Positions 1 through 5,542 are shown, counted from the first letter of the stretch. The stretch is 5,542 nucleotides of DNA from Bacteroidota bacterium (GCA_018266965.1 JAFDZJ010000294.1:1-5542); one strand, 5' to 3'. Translations and numbers: made by a program. The notes: generated by a model not told the origin, from the letters alone.

Positions 1-16
1 AGGGGAAATTTCCTTA

Positions 17-45
17 TTGTCGGGATTGATAAGTCTATAAATTTG
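17..45 (+). promoter_or_regulatory. Probable promoter of the four-gene signalling cassette
   Basis: A TTG at 17-19 lies 18 bases before TAAATTTG at 38-45, which matches the Bacteroidota sigma factor pattern (TTG/TTTG, 17-23 bases, TAnnTTTG). Transcription would start near 50-53 and give a leader of about 25-30 bases before the ATG at 79. No Shine-Dalgarno sequence is seen before that ATG, as is usual in this phylum. The motif match is direct; its activity is inferred. Confidence 0.5.
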
Positions 46-78
46 TAGAATAATTTTTAAACACAAAAACTAATAACC

Positions 79-474
79 ATGAAAACTTTTAAAGACTACC
101 TAATTTCCCAAGAACAACAAAGGATATTGAAACAAGAGTATTTGGACTCCAACTATGCACTCATTAATTCCAAAAGACCAGTGGAAGATCCAGACTCATT
201 GTATTATACTTATGATTTGGATGTGTTGATGTCCTATTTGGAATATGCAAAACAAATGGCAAACCAACAAGGAATAGCGGATTTGAAAGTCAGAATAAAT
301 ATGGGGAAATATCCTACTTCTGGTTTTGATAGTCGTTTGAGGGCAGAATATCAAACCCACCAAACAATATATATAACAACACTTAGTAGAAATAGCGAAG
401 GGGTAGAACAGGATATTTCAGGTGTAGATGCAATGGATTTCAATACTATTTGTCCACCTCCTTATCCAATATAA
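79..474 (+). CDS. Small soluble protein of unknown function, first gene of the signalling cassette
   Basis: I cannot name this 131-aa protein. It has no signal peptide or membrane segment, so it is probably cytoplasmic. Residues 1-30 look helical and charged. Residues 44-66 form a second likely helix (YDLDVLMSYLEYAKQMANQQ). After that come short strand-like stretches around 69-75 (LKVRINM, followed by GKYP) and 95-101 (QTIYITT). The C terminus is a distinctive CPPPYPI (125-131). From memory, many Flavobacteriia encode small proteins with this general plan (a helix, then a strand ending in a G-x-Y-like turn, and a Cys-Pro-rich end) close to a membrane protein and a kinase, but this was not checked by search. 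The next gene starts 5 bases after its stop, so the two are almost surely co-transcribed. A role in the neighbouring sensor system, for example as a partner or regulated target, is inference from context. The ATG at 79 fits the upstream promoter. Confidence 0.8.
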   Translation: MKTFKDYLISQEQQRILKQEYLDSNYALINSKRPVEDPDSLYYTYDLDVLMSYLEYAKQMANQQGIADLKVRINMGKYPTSGFDSRLRAEYQTHQTIYITTLSRNSEGVEQDISGVDAMDFNTICPPPYPI

Positions 475-479
475 CAATT

Positions 480-1118
480 ATGTTTGTAGAAATTTTACAA
501 AATATCATCGATTTGCAAATTGCATTTTTTCTTTTTTTAATAGTTTGGAAAAAGAAGAATTTGGGTAAGCATATCAATGTATTTATACTTGCTGTTTCTA
601 CAAATTTATTGTCATTGATGTTGGCGAAATTTTTGATTTCTACCAATTATCTTACCAACAATCACATTGTCTTCAATATTGGTGTTTTATTATTGACTTT
701 CTTATTTTATTTTGTTTATTTTTACAAAAAAACTACCCAGCCGAATTTGAAAAAAATGCAATTGGCGGTTATTATCCTGTTTTTATTGTCATATCTCATC
801 TTCATAATTTCAGATGAATTATTTTTCAAGCGATTTTCTATTGATTTGTATTTTGTAGAAACAATATTATTGATTACTTCCATTGGGGTATTTTTATTTC
901 AAACTTTCAAATCGGAGTTGGTATTAAATATCAAACAATATTTTCCATTTTGGGTTAGTATAGGATTACTTATTTTGTATTGCGGGTTGTTGCCGATATT
1001 AATTTTTTCTACCAAACCGGGTTTTTCCATCAATATGAATTTGTTTAATTCTATTTTGATATTAGTAAATGTTGTAGGCTATGGCACGATGATAAGGGGA
1101 GTGTTTTCTAGTAAATAA
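480..1118 (+). CDS. 7-TM integral membrane protein, candidate sensor for the adjacent kinase
   Basis: This is a 212-aa hydrophobic protein with no recognisable enzymatic motif. About seven membrane segments can be read at residues 8-23, 32-54, 62-81, 94-111, 122-143, 155-178 and 189-210, joined by short loops. Basic stretches such as WKKKN (23-27), YKK and LKK (between segments 3 and 4) suggest cytoplasmic loops. I chose the ATG at 480, 5 bases after the stop of the preceding gene. An in-frame TTG at 450 would add ten residues (MSTSLSNITI) and overlap that gene by 25 bases; it is possible but less likely. The protein lies directly before a histidine kinase that lacks a sensory domain, so a receptor role passing a membrane signal to that kinase is a reasonable inference, not something the sequence proves. 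Similar 7-TM proteins next to NarL-type kinases are familiar in Bacteroidota from general knowledge. It could also be an unrelated transporter-like protein. Confidence 0.8.
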   Translation: MFVEILQNIIDLQIAFFLFLIVWKKKNLGKHINVFILAVSTNLLSLMLAKFLISTNYLTNNHIVFNIGVLLLTFLFYFVYFYKKTTQPNLKKMQLAVIILFLLSYLIFIISDELFFKRFSIDLYFVETILLITSIGVFLFQTFKSELVLNIKQYFPFWVSIGLLILYCGLLPILIFSTKPGFSINMNLFNSILILVNVVGYGTMIRGVFSSK

Positions 1119-1124
1119 TTCATG

Positions 1125-1140
1125 AAAATTAATTAATTTT
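1125..1140. repeat. 16-bp perfect AT-only palindrome between the membrane protein and kinase genes
   Basis: AAAATTAATTAATTTT equals its own reverse complement. It fills most of the 27-base gap between the two genes and covers the possible -7 element. It could be a binding site for a dimeric regulator, for instance the response regulator of this operon, but A/T-only palindromes arise easily in DNA of this composition. The palindrome is certain; the function is speculative. Confidence 0.4.
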
Positions 1141-1141
1141 G
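1134..1141 (+). promoter_or_regulatory. Possible internal -7 element before the kinase gene
   Basis: TAATTTTG at 1134-1141 fits TAnnTTTG and ends 4 bases before the ATG at 1146. No clear TTG or TTTG lies at the expected distance upstream, so the match is partial. It overlaps the palindrome at 1125-1140. If active, it would let the kinase and regulator be expressed apart from the two upstream genes, from an almost leaderless mRNA. Confidence 0.25.
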
Positions 1142-1145
1142 GGAT

Positions 1146-1919
1146 ATGAAATTCAATGATTCCGATTTATTAATTCTTTATTCCACAATTGTAATCCTGC
1201 TTGTGATTTCAATTATGTTTTTTGTTTATTCGTTTTTTCTTAAACAAAAATCGATATTTGTAATCAATCAAAAAGAAAAAGATTTGCAATTTCAATCGGA
1301 GTTAGCAAATTCTCAAATCGAAATTAGAGAACAGACACTATCCTATATCGGACAAGAATTGCATGATGATGTTGGGCAAAAATTGTCGGTAGTAAAAATA
1401 CTAATTAATCAATTGGCTTGTTCGGAAGCTGCCGTTTCTCAACAAAAGATAAAGGAAGCCAACGAAATACTTGGAGAAGCAATACAAGATATTCGAAATC
1501 TTTCCAAAACATATATTTCCGAACAAGTAGAGCATTTTGGATTTATAGATTCTTTGGAAAGAGAAATAAGGAGAATAAAAAAACTCAAACTGATAAAGGT
1601 TCATTTTCATTGCAATAACCACGATGTAGATATACAATCCAAACATGCACTCATCTTGTTTCGCATTGCCCAGGAATGTATTTCTAATATTTTGAAACAT
1701 TCCAAAGCCAAAGAATTATATATAAAAGTGATGGATTATTTTGGACATGTGAAAATTGAAATTATGGACAACGGAACCGGTATGGATACTACCAAAGAGT
1801 ATCATGGTAGCGGAATAAAAAACATGAAAAGCAGAATAAAAATGATAAATGGATATTTCAATCTCGTATCCGAGTCGGACAAAGGAACTACAACACATAT
1901 TACCTATATCAAAACATAA
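1146..1919 (+). CDS. NarL-type sensor histidine kinase with minimal sensor region
   Basis: This 257-aa kinase would autophosphorylate on histidine and pass the phosphate to the regulator encoded next. One membrane segment spans about residues 8-32, followed by a charged, probably coiled-coil linker (about 40-68). The HisKA_3 dimerisation domain follows, with the phospho-acceptor motif ELHDDVGQ (71-78, His73). The ATP-binding domain shows the N-box RIAQECISNILKHSKA (173-188, Asn181), the G1 box DNGTGMD (208-214), the G2 box GSGIKNMKSR (221-230) and a closing GTTTHI (247-252), so all catalytic motifs are intact. There is no periplasmic, PAS, GAF or TPR sensor domain; the protein enters the membrane and goes straight to the catalytic core. 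This suggests it needs another protein for signal input, and the 7-TM protein encoded just upstream is the obvious candidate. The stop overlaps the start of the regulator gene by one base (TAATG), which points to coupled translation. Confidence 0.95.
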   Translation: MKFNDSDLLILYSTIVILLVISIMFFVYSFFLKQKSIFVINQKEKDLQFQSELANSQIEIREQTLSYIGQELHDDVGQKLSVVKILINQLACSEAAVSQQKIKEANEILGEAIQDIRNLSKTYISEQVEHFGFIDSLEREIRRIKKLKLIKVHFHCNNHDVDIQSKHALILFRIAQECISNILKHSKAKELYIKVMDYFGHVKIEIMDNGTGMDTTKEYHGSGIKNMKSRIKMINGYFNLVSESDKGTTTHITYIKT

Positions 1920-2566
1920 TGAAACCCATCAATATAGCATTGGTCGATGACCACAAAATATTTTCCAAAGCATTAGAAAATATGATTGTTTCTAACAAAT
2001 CTTTCCGAGTGTCGCTGATAGGTGATAACGGTGAGGATTTTATTGAAAAACTAAAAAATACAAATTCTCCCCCCGAAATAGTGTTGATGGATGTAAGAAT
2101 GCCACTGAAAGATGGAATAGAAACCACACAATATCTTACTGATAATTATCCCGATATTAAGGTAATAGCATTGACTATGGAGGACAATGAAGAGAGTATA
2201 ATAAAAATGCTGAAAGCTGGAGCAAAAGGGTATTTACTAAAAGATATAAACCCAGAGGTGCTTTTTGATGCACTAGAAACAGTACACAAAAAAGGAATTT
2301 TCTATACAGATAATATCACTCAAAATCTTTTGAAAATAAAAACCGAAGAAAAAATATCCAACGAATTAATTGCCACCCTGAAAACCACAGAAAAAGAGTT
2401 TATAAAACTGGCTTGTAGCGAAATGACCTATAAAGAAATTGCTGAAAAAATGTTCCTGAGTCCAAAGACTATCGATGGGTACAGAGATTCGGTATTCACA
2501 AAATTAGATGTTAAAAGTAGAGTAGGGATAGTACTTTTTGCTGTGAAAAATAGACTTAATGTTTAA
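1919..2566 (+). CDS. NarL/FixJ-family response regulator (REC + LuxR-type HTH)
   Basis: This 215-aa DNA-binding regulator is the cognate partner of the kinase encoded just before it. The receiver domain (about 3-120) carries the acidic pair Asp10-Asp11, the phospho-acceptor Asp58 in VLMDVRMP, Thr86 (IALTM) and the conserved Lys108 in GYLLKD. A linker of about 30 residues leads to a LuxR/GerE-type helix-turn-helix at about 154-211 with the usual signature LTTxE...YKEIAEKMFLSPKTIDGYRDSVFTKLDVKSR, here quoted with gaps. All key residues are present, so it should be functional. Phosphorylation of Asp58 would be expected to change dimerisation and DNA binding. The targets are unknown; its own operon is one possibility, given the upstream palindrome at 1125-1140. 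The ATG overlaps the kinase stop by one base, leaving no plausible other start. It is the last gene of the cassette: 73 bases and a new promoter precede the next gene. Confidence 0.95.
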   Translation: MKPINIALVDDHKIFSKALENMIVSNKSFRVSLIGDNGEDFIEKLKNTNSPPEIVLMDVRMPLKDGIETTQYLTDNYPDIKVIALTMEDNEESIIKMLKAGAKGYLLKDINPEVLFDALETVHKKGIFYTDNITQNLLKIKTEEKISNELIATLKTTEKEFIKLACSEMTYKEIAEKMFLSPKTIDGYRDSVFTKLDVKSRVGIVLFAVKNRLNV

Positions 2567-2604
2567 AAAAAAACTTCTGTTTCTAATGAATTTTGGATAA
2601 TAAA

Positions 2605-2635
2605 TTTGAAAAGCAATAATATTTTCATAATTTTA
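2605..2635 (+). promoter_or_regulatory. Probable promoter of the yciO-yaaA-prmC cluster
   Basis: TTTG at 2605-2608 lies exactly 19 bases before TAATTTTA at 2628-2635, a near-ideal Bacteroidota promoter apart from the last base of the -7 box. The box ends 4 bases before the ATG at 2640, so the mRNA would start at or within a few bases of the start codon and be nearly leaderless. An alternative -7 box, TAAATTTG at 2601-2608, would place the start near 2613-2616 with a leader of about 25 bases, but its upstream element is poor. Confidence 0.5.
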
Positions 2636-2639
2636 TCCC

Positions 2640-3251
2640 ATGGCAAAAATTATTAGAATTTATCCTGAAAATCCACAAGAAAACTTGATTCAGGAAGTGG
2701 TGGACTGTCTGAAAAATGGTGGAATTATCATCTATCCATCAGATACCATTTACGCTTTGGGTTGCAATATTTTTGATATAAAGGCAATGGAAAAACTTGC
2801 CAAAATAAAAAAAATAAAATTAGAAAAAGCTCATTTTTCTATAATCTGTAATGACCTTAGTCATCTTTCGGAGTTTACAAAACCAATTGACACTTCTGTT
2901 TTTAGATTTTTGAAAAATCATCTTCCAGGTCCTTTTACCTTTATTTTGGAAGCCAATAAAAATTTGCCTCTTGCTTACAAAGGAAACAAAACGGTTGGTA
3001 TCCGTGTTCCTGATCATTCCATTCCTCAATTGATTGTAGAAAAACTAGGACACCCAATCGCTTCCACCTCTATAAAAGATGATGATGAGGTTATAGAATA
3101 TTCTACTGATCCGGAATTGATTGCCGAAAAATATGACCATTTGGTGGACATAGTAATCGACTCTGGATATGGCGACAACCATGCTTCTACTATTGTTGAT
3201 CTTTCTTCCGGAGTTCCGGAAATTATCCGTGAAGGTAAAGGTATTTTATAA
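2640..3251 (+). CDS. yciO: Sua5/YciO/YrdC family protein, YciO subgroup (probable threonylcarbamoyl-AMP synthase)
   Basis: The single YrdC-like domain fills the 203-aa protein. The Sua5/YrdC family makes threonylcarbamoyl-AMP from threonine, bicarbonate and ATP for the t6A modification of tRNA position 37. Motifs seen: GGIIIYPSDTIYALGC (27-42, nucleotide/threonine pocket), PGPFTFIL (96-103), KTVGIRVPDH (117-126), ASTSIK (141-146) and the end STIVDLS...IREGKG (183-201). The opening RIYPENPQ and the order and spacing of the rest resemble E. coli YciO (about 206 aa) more than TsaC/YrdC. The SxN motif typical of YrdC/Sua5 appears here as STS, as in YciO. YciO's own role is less settled than that of TsaC, so synthase activity is likely but not certain; whether the genome also has a full Sua5 cannot be told from this window. 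The next gene begins 19 bases downstream, suggesting co-transcription. The start fits the promoter directly before it. Confidence 0.9.
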   Translation: MAKIIRIYPENPQENLIQEVVDCLKNGGIIIYPSDTIYALGCNIFDIKAMEKLAKIKKIKLEKAHFSIICNDLSHLSEFTKPIDTSVFRFLKNHLPGPFTFILEANKNLPLAYKGNKTVGIRVPDHSIPQLIVEKLGHPIASTSIKDDDEVIEYSTDPELIAEKYDHLVDIVIDSGYGDNHASTIVDLSSGVPEIIREGKGIL

Positions 3252-3270
3252 ATTAAAATAAAATTGATTG

Positions 3271-4029
3271 ATGAAACTCATAACATCACCAGCCAAGTTG
3301 ATGCAAATCGACTATACTACAAACATTTTGAAATCTACCGAACCTAATTTCATAAAAGAAGCTGCATTTTTGCAAAAATATCTTAAAGAAGAAACGCCAC
3401 TATTTCTTTCGGAATTGATGGATATTTCACCAAAATTAGCAGATGAAAACTGGCATAGAAACCAAAATTGGAATCCTAATCCATCAAAAAATGAATCCTG
3501 CCAAGCTATTTTTGCTTTCAGAGGCGAAGTATATAGAGGGCTAGATGCACAATCATTAGACAAAAGCTCAATAAATTATCTACAAAAGCATTATAGGATA
3601 CTATCCGGATTGTATGGATTGCTAAAACCTTCGGATTCTATCATGCTTTATCGATTGGAAATGGGTAGGAAATATCATTTTTCTACCTACAAGGATTTGT
3701 ATGGTTTTTGGCGTGAAAAGGTAACAGCACAACTCAATTCAGAATTTTCCTCAAAAGACATTCTTCTTAACTTGGCAAGTAACGAATATTTCAAAGTTTT
3801 GGACAAAAAAAATATTAATGCTACCATCATAGATTTCGATTTTTATGAACTGAAATCCGGAACTCCCAAAACTGTTGTTGTCTATACCAAACATGCAAGA
3901 GGATTGGTGGTAAAGTATTGTGCGGAAACCAATGCAAAAACTTTGAATGATGTAAAAGCATTCAACTATGAAGGTTATAGAATAGATGAAGAAAAATCCA
4001 CCTCTCAAAAATTGGTTTTTGTAAGATGA
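3271..4029 (+). CDS. yaaA: YaaA (UPF0246/DUF328) peroxide stress protein
   Basis: This 252-aa protein aligns along its whole length with the YaaA family. In E. coli, YaaA is induced by OxyR, lowers free intracellular iron during peroxide stress and binds DNA. Family motifs seen: ITSPAK at the N terminus (4-9), FAFRGEVYRGLDA (81-93), LSGLYGLLKPSD (111-122), YRLEMG (127-132), LLNLASNEYFK (165-175), KHARGL (207-212) and FNYEGY (231-236). None is missing, and the length is close to the E. coli protein (about 258 aa). I chose the ATG at 3271; the TTG just before it (3268) would only add one Met. No separate promoter is obvious in the 19-base gap after yciO. The stop overlaps the prmC start in ATGATGA, so translation of the two is probably coupled. 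Its peroxide role fits loosely with tpx downstream on the other strand, but no shared control site is visible. Confidence 0.95.
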   Translation: MKLITSPAKLMQIDYTTNILKSTEPNFIKEAAFLQKYLKEETPLFLSELMDISPKLADENWHRNQNWNPNPSKNESCQAIFAFRGEVYRGLDAQSLDKSSINYLQKHYRILSGLYGLLKPSDSIMLYRLEMGRKYHFSTYKDLYGFWREKVTAQLNSEFSSKDILLNLASNEYFKVLDKKNINATIIDFDFYELKSGTPKTVVVYTKHARGLVVKYCAETNAKTLNDVKAFNYEGYRIDEEKSTSQKLVFVR

Positions 4030-4877
4030 TGACTTTAGAAAACCTTAAAGATAAATTCAGAATGGAACTGCGGGAAAGATATTCCCAAGACGATTGTGAT
4101 TTGTTGAGTTTTATTTTCATAGAGAAAATTCTGGATATTCCTCCTTTACAACAAAGATTGCAACGGAATGAAAAAGTATCTGAAATAGAGTTTGATAATT
4201 TTGAATTTATAATCAATGAATTGAAAACAGGAAAACCCTACCAACAGATTTTGGGTGAAACAGAATTTTTTGGACTTTCTTTTTTGGTTGATGAAAATGT
4301 GTTGATACCACGCCCAGAAACTGAAGAGCTTATAGAATTAGCATTCGAAAAAATGTTAAAAAAATATTCTAAAAACGACAAGTTAAAAATTTTGGACATA
4401 GGAACTGGAAGCGGTATTATCCCTATTGTTGTCAAGAAATTTTTTCCAAATGCAGAAGTATTTGCCTTGGATGTTTCGGAAAAAGCCATAGAAATTGCAA
4501 AGAAAAATGCTAACTACCACCAAGTAGAAATTCATTTTTTTCAGATGAACTATCTGCAAGAAGAATTGGGTGGAAATTGGGATGTTATTTTTTCTAATCC
4601 TCCTTATATTGGTATAAACGAAAAAAAAGAAATAGCAATTACTGTACAAGATTTTGAACCCAATATAGCTCTGTTTTCACCAACCAATGACTCACTAATT
4701 TTTTATAGAAAAATAGCAATAGATGCGTTGGAATGTCTGAATGAGAATGGAATGATTTTTTTAGAAATTAATCAGAAATTAGGACAAGAAACTTTGTGTC
4801 TTTTTCAAAATTTTAAATATAGTATGTTGTACAAAGACATTTCCGGTAATGATAGGATGATTTTTGTGGAAAAATAA
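4026..4877 (+). CDS. prmC: Peptide chain release factor N5-glutamine methyltransferase PrmC (HemK)
   Basis: PrmC uses S-adenosylmethionine to methylate the glutamine of the GGQ motif in release factors RF1/RF2, which speeds translation termination. The 283-aa protein has the helical N-terminal release-factor-binding domain (about 1-80, ending PYQQILGETEFFG at 71-83), then IPRPETEEL (94-102) and a Rossmann methyltransferase core. The core contains the SAM loop DIGTGSG (124-130), the acidic residue Asp149 that would bind the ribose of SAM, and the catalytic NPPY motif (191-194) that holds the glutamine amide. The later EPNIAL (211-216) and NDRMIF (275-280) are also family-typical. All essential residues are present. 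The start lies in ATGATGA at 4026-4032, overlapping the yaaA stop; the ATG at 4029 would remove one Met and is equally possible. A strong stem-loop begins at the stop codon, so this gene closes the cluster. Confidence 0.96.
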   Translation: MMTLENLKDKFRMELRERYSQDDCDLLSFIFIEKILDIPPLQQRLQRNEKVSEIEFDNFEFIINELKTGKPYQQILGETEFFGLSFLVDENVLIPRPETEELIELAFEKMLKKYSKNDKLKILDIGTGSGIIPIVVKKFFPNAEVFALDVSEKAIEIAKKNANYHQVEIHFFQMNYLQEELGGNWDVIFSNPPYIGINEKKEIAITVQDFEPNIALFSPTNDSLIFYRKIAIDALECLNENGMIFLEINQKLGQETLCLFQNFKYSMLYKDISGNDRMIFVEK

Positions 4878-4918
4878 ATGGCGATTGAAGAGTGCAATCG
4901 CCATTGGTATTATTTGTT
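4877..4918. terminator. Bidirectional intrinsic terminator between prmC and tpx
   Basis: An 11-bp perfect inverted repeat, AATGGCGATTG (4877-4887) and CAATCGCCATT (4895-4905), encloses a 7-base loop. On the plus strand the stem is followed by a T-rich stretch (TATTATTTGTTTT, 4908-4920). On the minus strand it is followed by TATTTTTCC, a somewhat better U tract. It sits between the ends of two convergent genes, as expected for a shared terminator; its first base is the last base of the prmC stop codon. Confidence 0.85.
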
Positions 4919-4925
4919 TTGAAAT

Positions 4926-5423
4926 TTATTTTAATGCTTCCAAAGCTGCATCATAATTTGGTTCCTGTGCTATTTCCGGAACTTGCTCGGTATAGATGAT
5001 GTTGCCACTTTCGTCAGTTACTACAACTGCTCTACTCAAAAGTCCTTGTAGCGGAGAGTCTGTAAGTTCTACACCCATATTTTTACCGAAATCACTTCTG
5101 AAATCTGATAATGACTCAACATTGTTGATACCTTCTGCTGCACAAAATCTGCCCAATGCAAATGGAAGATCTTTGGAGATGTTTAGCACAACTGTATTGT
5201 CAAGGTTTGCTGCTTCCTCGTTGAATTTTCTTGCAGAAGTTGCACAAACTCCAGTATCAATACTCGGGAAAATATTAAGAACCATTTTCTTACCAGAATA
5301 ATCGGATAATGATTTTGTTTCCAATTTTTGATTGACTAATTGGAAATCTGCAAGTTTGCTACCTAGTTCCGGAAGTTGACCATTGGTGTGTACATCGCCA
5401 CCATGAAATTGAATATTTGCCAT
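4926..5423 (-). CDS. tpx: Thiol peroxidase Tpx (atypical 2-Cys peroxiredoxin)
   Basis: Tpx reduces hydrogen peroxide and alkyl hydroperoxides with electrons from thioredoxin. The 165-aa protein is near the usual family length (E. coli 168 aa). The peroxidatic site reads FPSIDTGVCATSARKF, with Cys60 and Thr57; the resolving Cys94 lies in GRFCAAEG, at the spacing of the E. coli pair (61 and 95). The later LLSRAVVV (128-135) carries the active-site Arg131, and the N terminus keeps the family-typical FHGGDVHTNGQLPELGSKLADF-like opening, written here in outline. There is no signal peptide, so it acts in the cytoplasm. The ATG at 5423 is the natural start and gives the expected N terminus. It is transcribed alone towards prmC and ends at the shared stem-loop. 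The 119 bases upstream are AT-rich; TAATTTTA occurs twice on the minus strand (5463-5456 and 5450-5443), but neither has a well-spaced TTTG partner, so the promoter is not settled. Confidence 0.97.
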   Translation of the reverse strand: MANIQFHGGDVHTNGQLPELGSKLADFQLVNQKLETKSLSDYSGKKMVLNIFPSIDTGVCATSARKFNEEAANLDNTVVLNISKDLPFALGRFCAAEGINNVESLSDFRSDFGKNMGVELTDSPLQGLLSRAVVVTDESGNIIYTEQVPEIAQEPNYDAALEALK

Positions 5424-5542
5424 TTTTTTTGAATTTATTTTTTAAAATTAGACTATAAAATTACAAATTTTAATTAGTATTTCCATTAATATTTTCATTT
5501 GATAAATCTATCATCATTATCATTTTTATTTTATGGTAACAA

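Noticed and set aside
1..48. Open frame from the left edge (15 codons ending at TAG 46-48) that could be the end of an upstream gene, and the palindrome GGAAATTTCC at 4-13.
   Set aside because: All three plus frames are open for some distance in so short a stretch, and the fragment overlaps the probable promoter. The 10-bp palindrome has no loop or T tract. Neither can be judged without upstream sequence.
1401..1700. 99-codon minus-strand open frame within the kinase gene, and a 66-codon plus-strand frame at 1418-1618.
   Set aside because: Both are shadows of the intact kinase gene, whose motifs are continuous in the main frame.
2565..2573. Run of nine A after the response regulator, considered as part of a terminator.
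   Set aside because: No stem-loop precedes or follows it on the plus strand, and no minus-strand gene ends there.
4621..4628. Run of eight A in prmC, considered as a slippage or phase-variation site.
   Set aside because: The frame is intact through the run, and A runs of this length are common in DNA of this composition; nothing else suggests switching.
3751..4649. Several minus-strand open frames of 83-88 codons across the yaaA-prmC region.
   Set aside because: They are antisense to genes with full family motifs and have Phe/Ile-rich translations typical of reversed AT-rich coding DNA.
4996..5301. 101-codon plus-strand open frame opposite tpx.
   Set aside because: It lies wholly antisense to a clearly identified tpx gene, its translation resembles no family, and it has no promoter or start context of its own.
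5456..5472. TAAAATT-ACA-AATTTTA inverted repeat upstream of tpx, considered as a peroxide-sensing regulator site.
   Set aside because: It is A/T-rich throughout, short, and does not match any operator I can recognise; chance is likely.
5533..5542. ATGGTAACA at the right edge as the start of a plus-strand gene.
   Set aside because: Only three codons are visible and the upstream sequence has no well-spaced promoter match.

Overview
The window is AT-rich (clearly below 40% GC by eye) and looks like a chromosomal segment of a member of the Bacteroidota, most likely the Flavobacteriales. Three things point there: matches to the Bacteroidota promoter pattern (TTTG/TTG about 19 bases before TAnnTTTG), start codons with no visible Shine-Dalgarno sequence, and the style of the proteins, notably a short one-membrane-segment NarL-type histidine kinase paired with a LuxR-type regulator. 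No RNA gene, insertion sequence, CRISPR array or integration site is visible.

Region 1 (about 17-2566, plus strand) is a tight four-gene signalling cassette. A probable promoter precedes a small soluble protein of unknown function ending in CPPPYPI. A 7-TM membrane protein follows after 5 bases. A 257-aa histidine kinase with almost no sensory part follows after 27 bases, and its stop overlaps the start of a NarL/FixJ response regulator by one base. The kinase lacks a ligand-binding domain of its own, so the 7-TM protein, possibly with the small protein, is a reasonable candidate for the missing sensor. This is the most interesting part of the window.

Region 2 (about 2601-4877, plus strand) is a housekeeping cluster: a YciO-type member of the Sua5/YrdC family (tRNA threonylcarbamoyladenosine synthesis or a paralogous role), yaaA (peroxide stress/iron control) and prmC (release-factor glutamine methylation). 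yciO has its own good promoter match, so close to the ATG that the mRNA could be nearly leaderless. yaaA and prmC overlap at ATGATGA, so the three are probably co-transcribed.

Region 3 (4877-5542) has a strong stem-loop that fits a shared, two-way terminator for the convergent genes prmC and tpx. tpx, on the minus strand, encodes an atypical 2-Cys thiol peroxidase. Its upstream flank is AT-rich and holds nothing firmly identifiable up to the window edge. yaaA and tpx both belong to peroxide defence, but they lie on opposite strands and the sequence shows no shared regulatory site.
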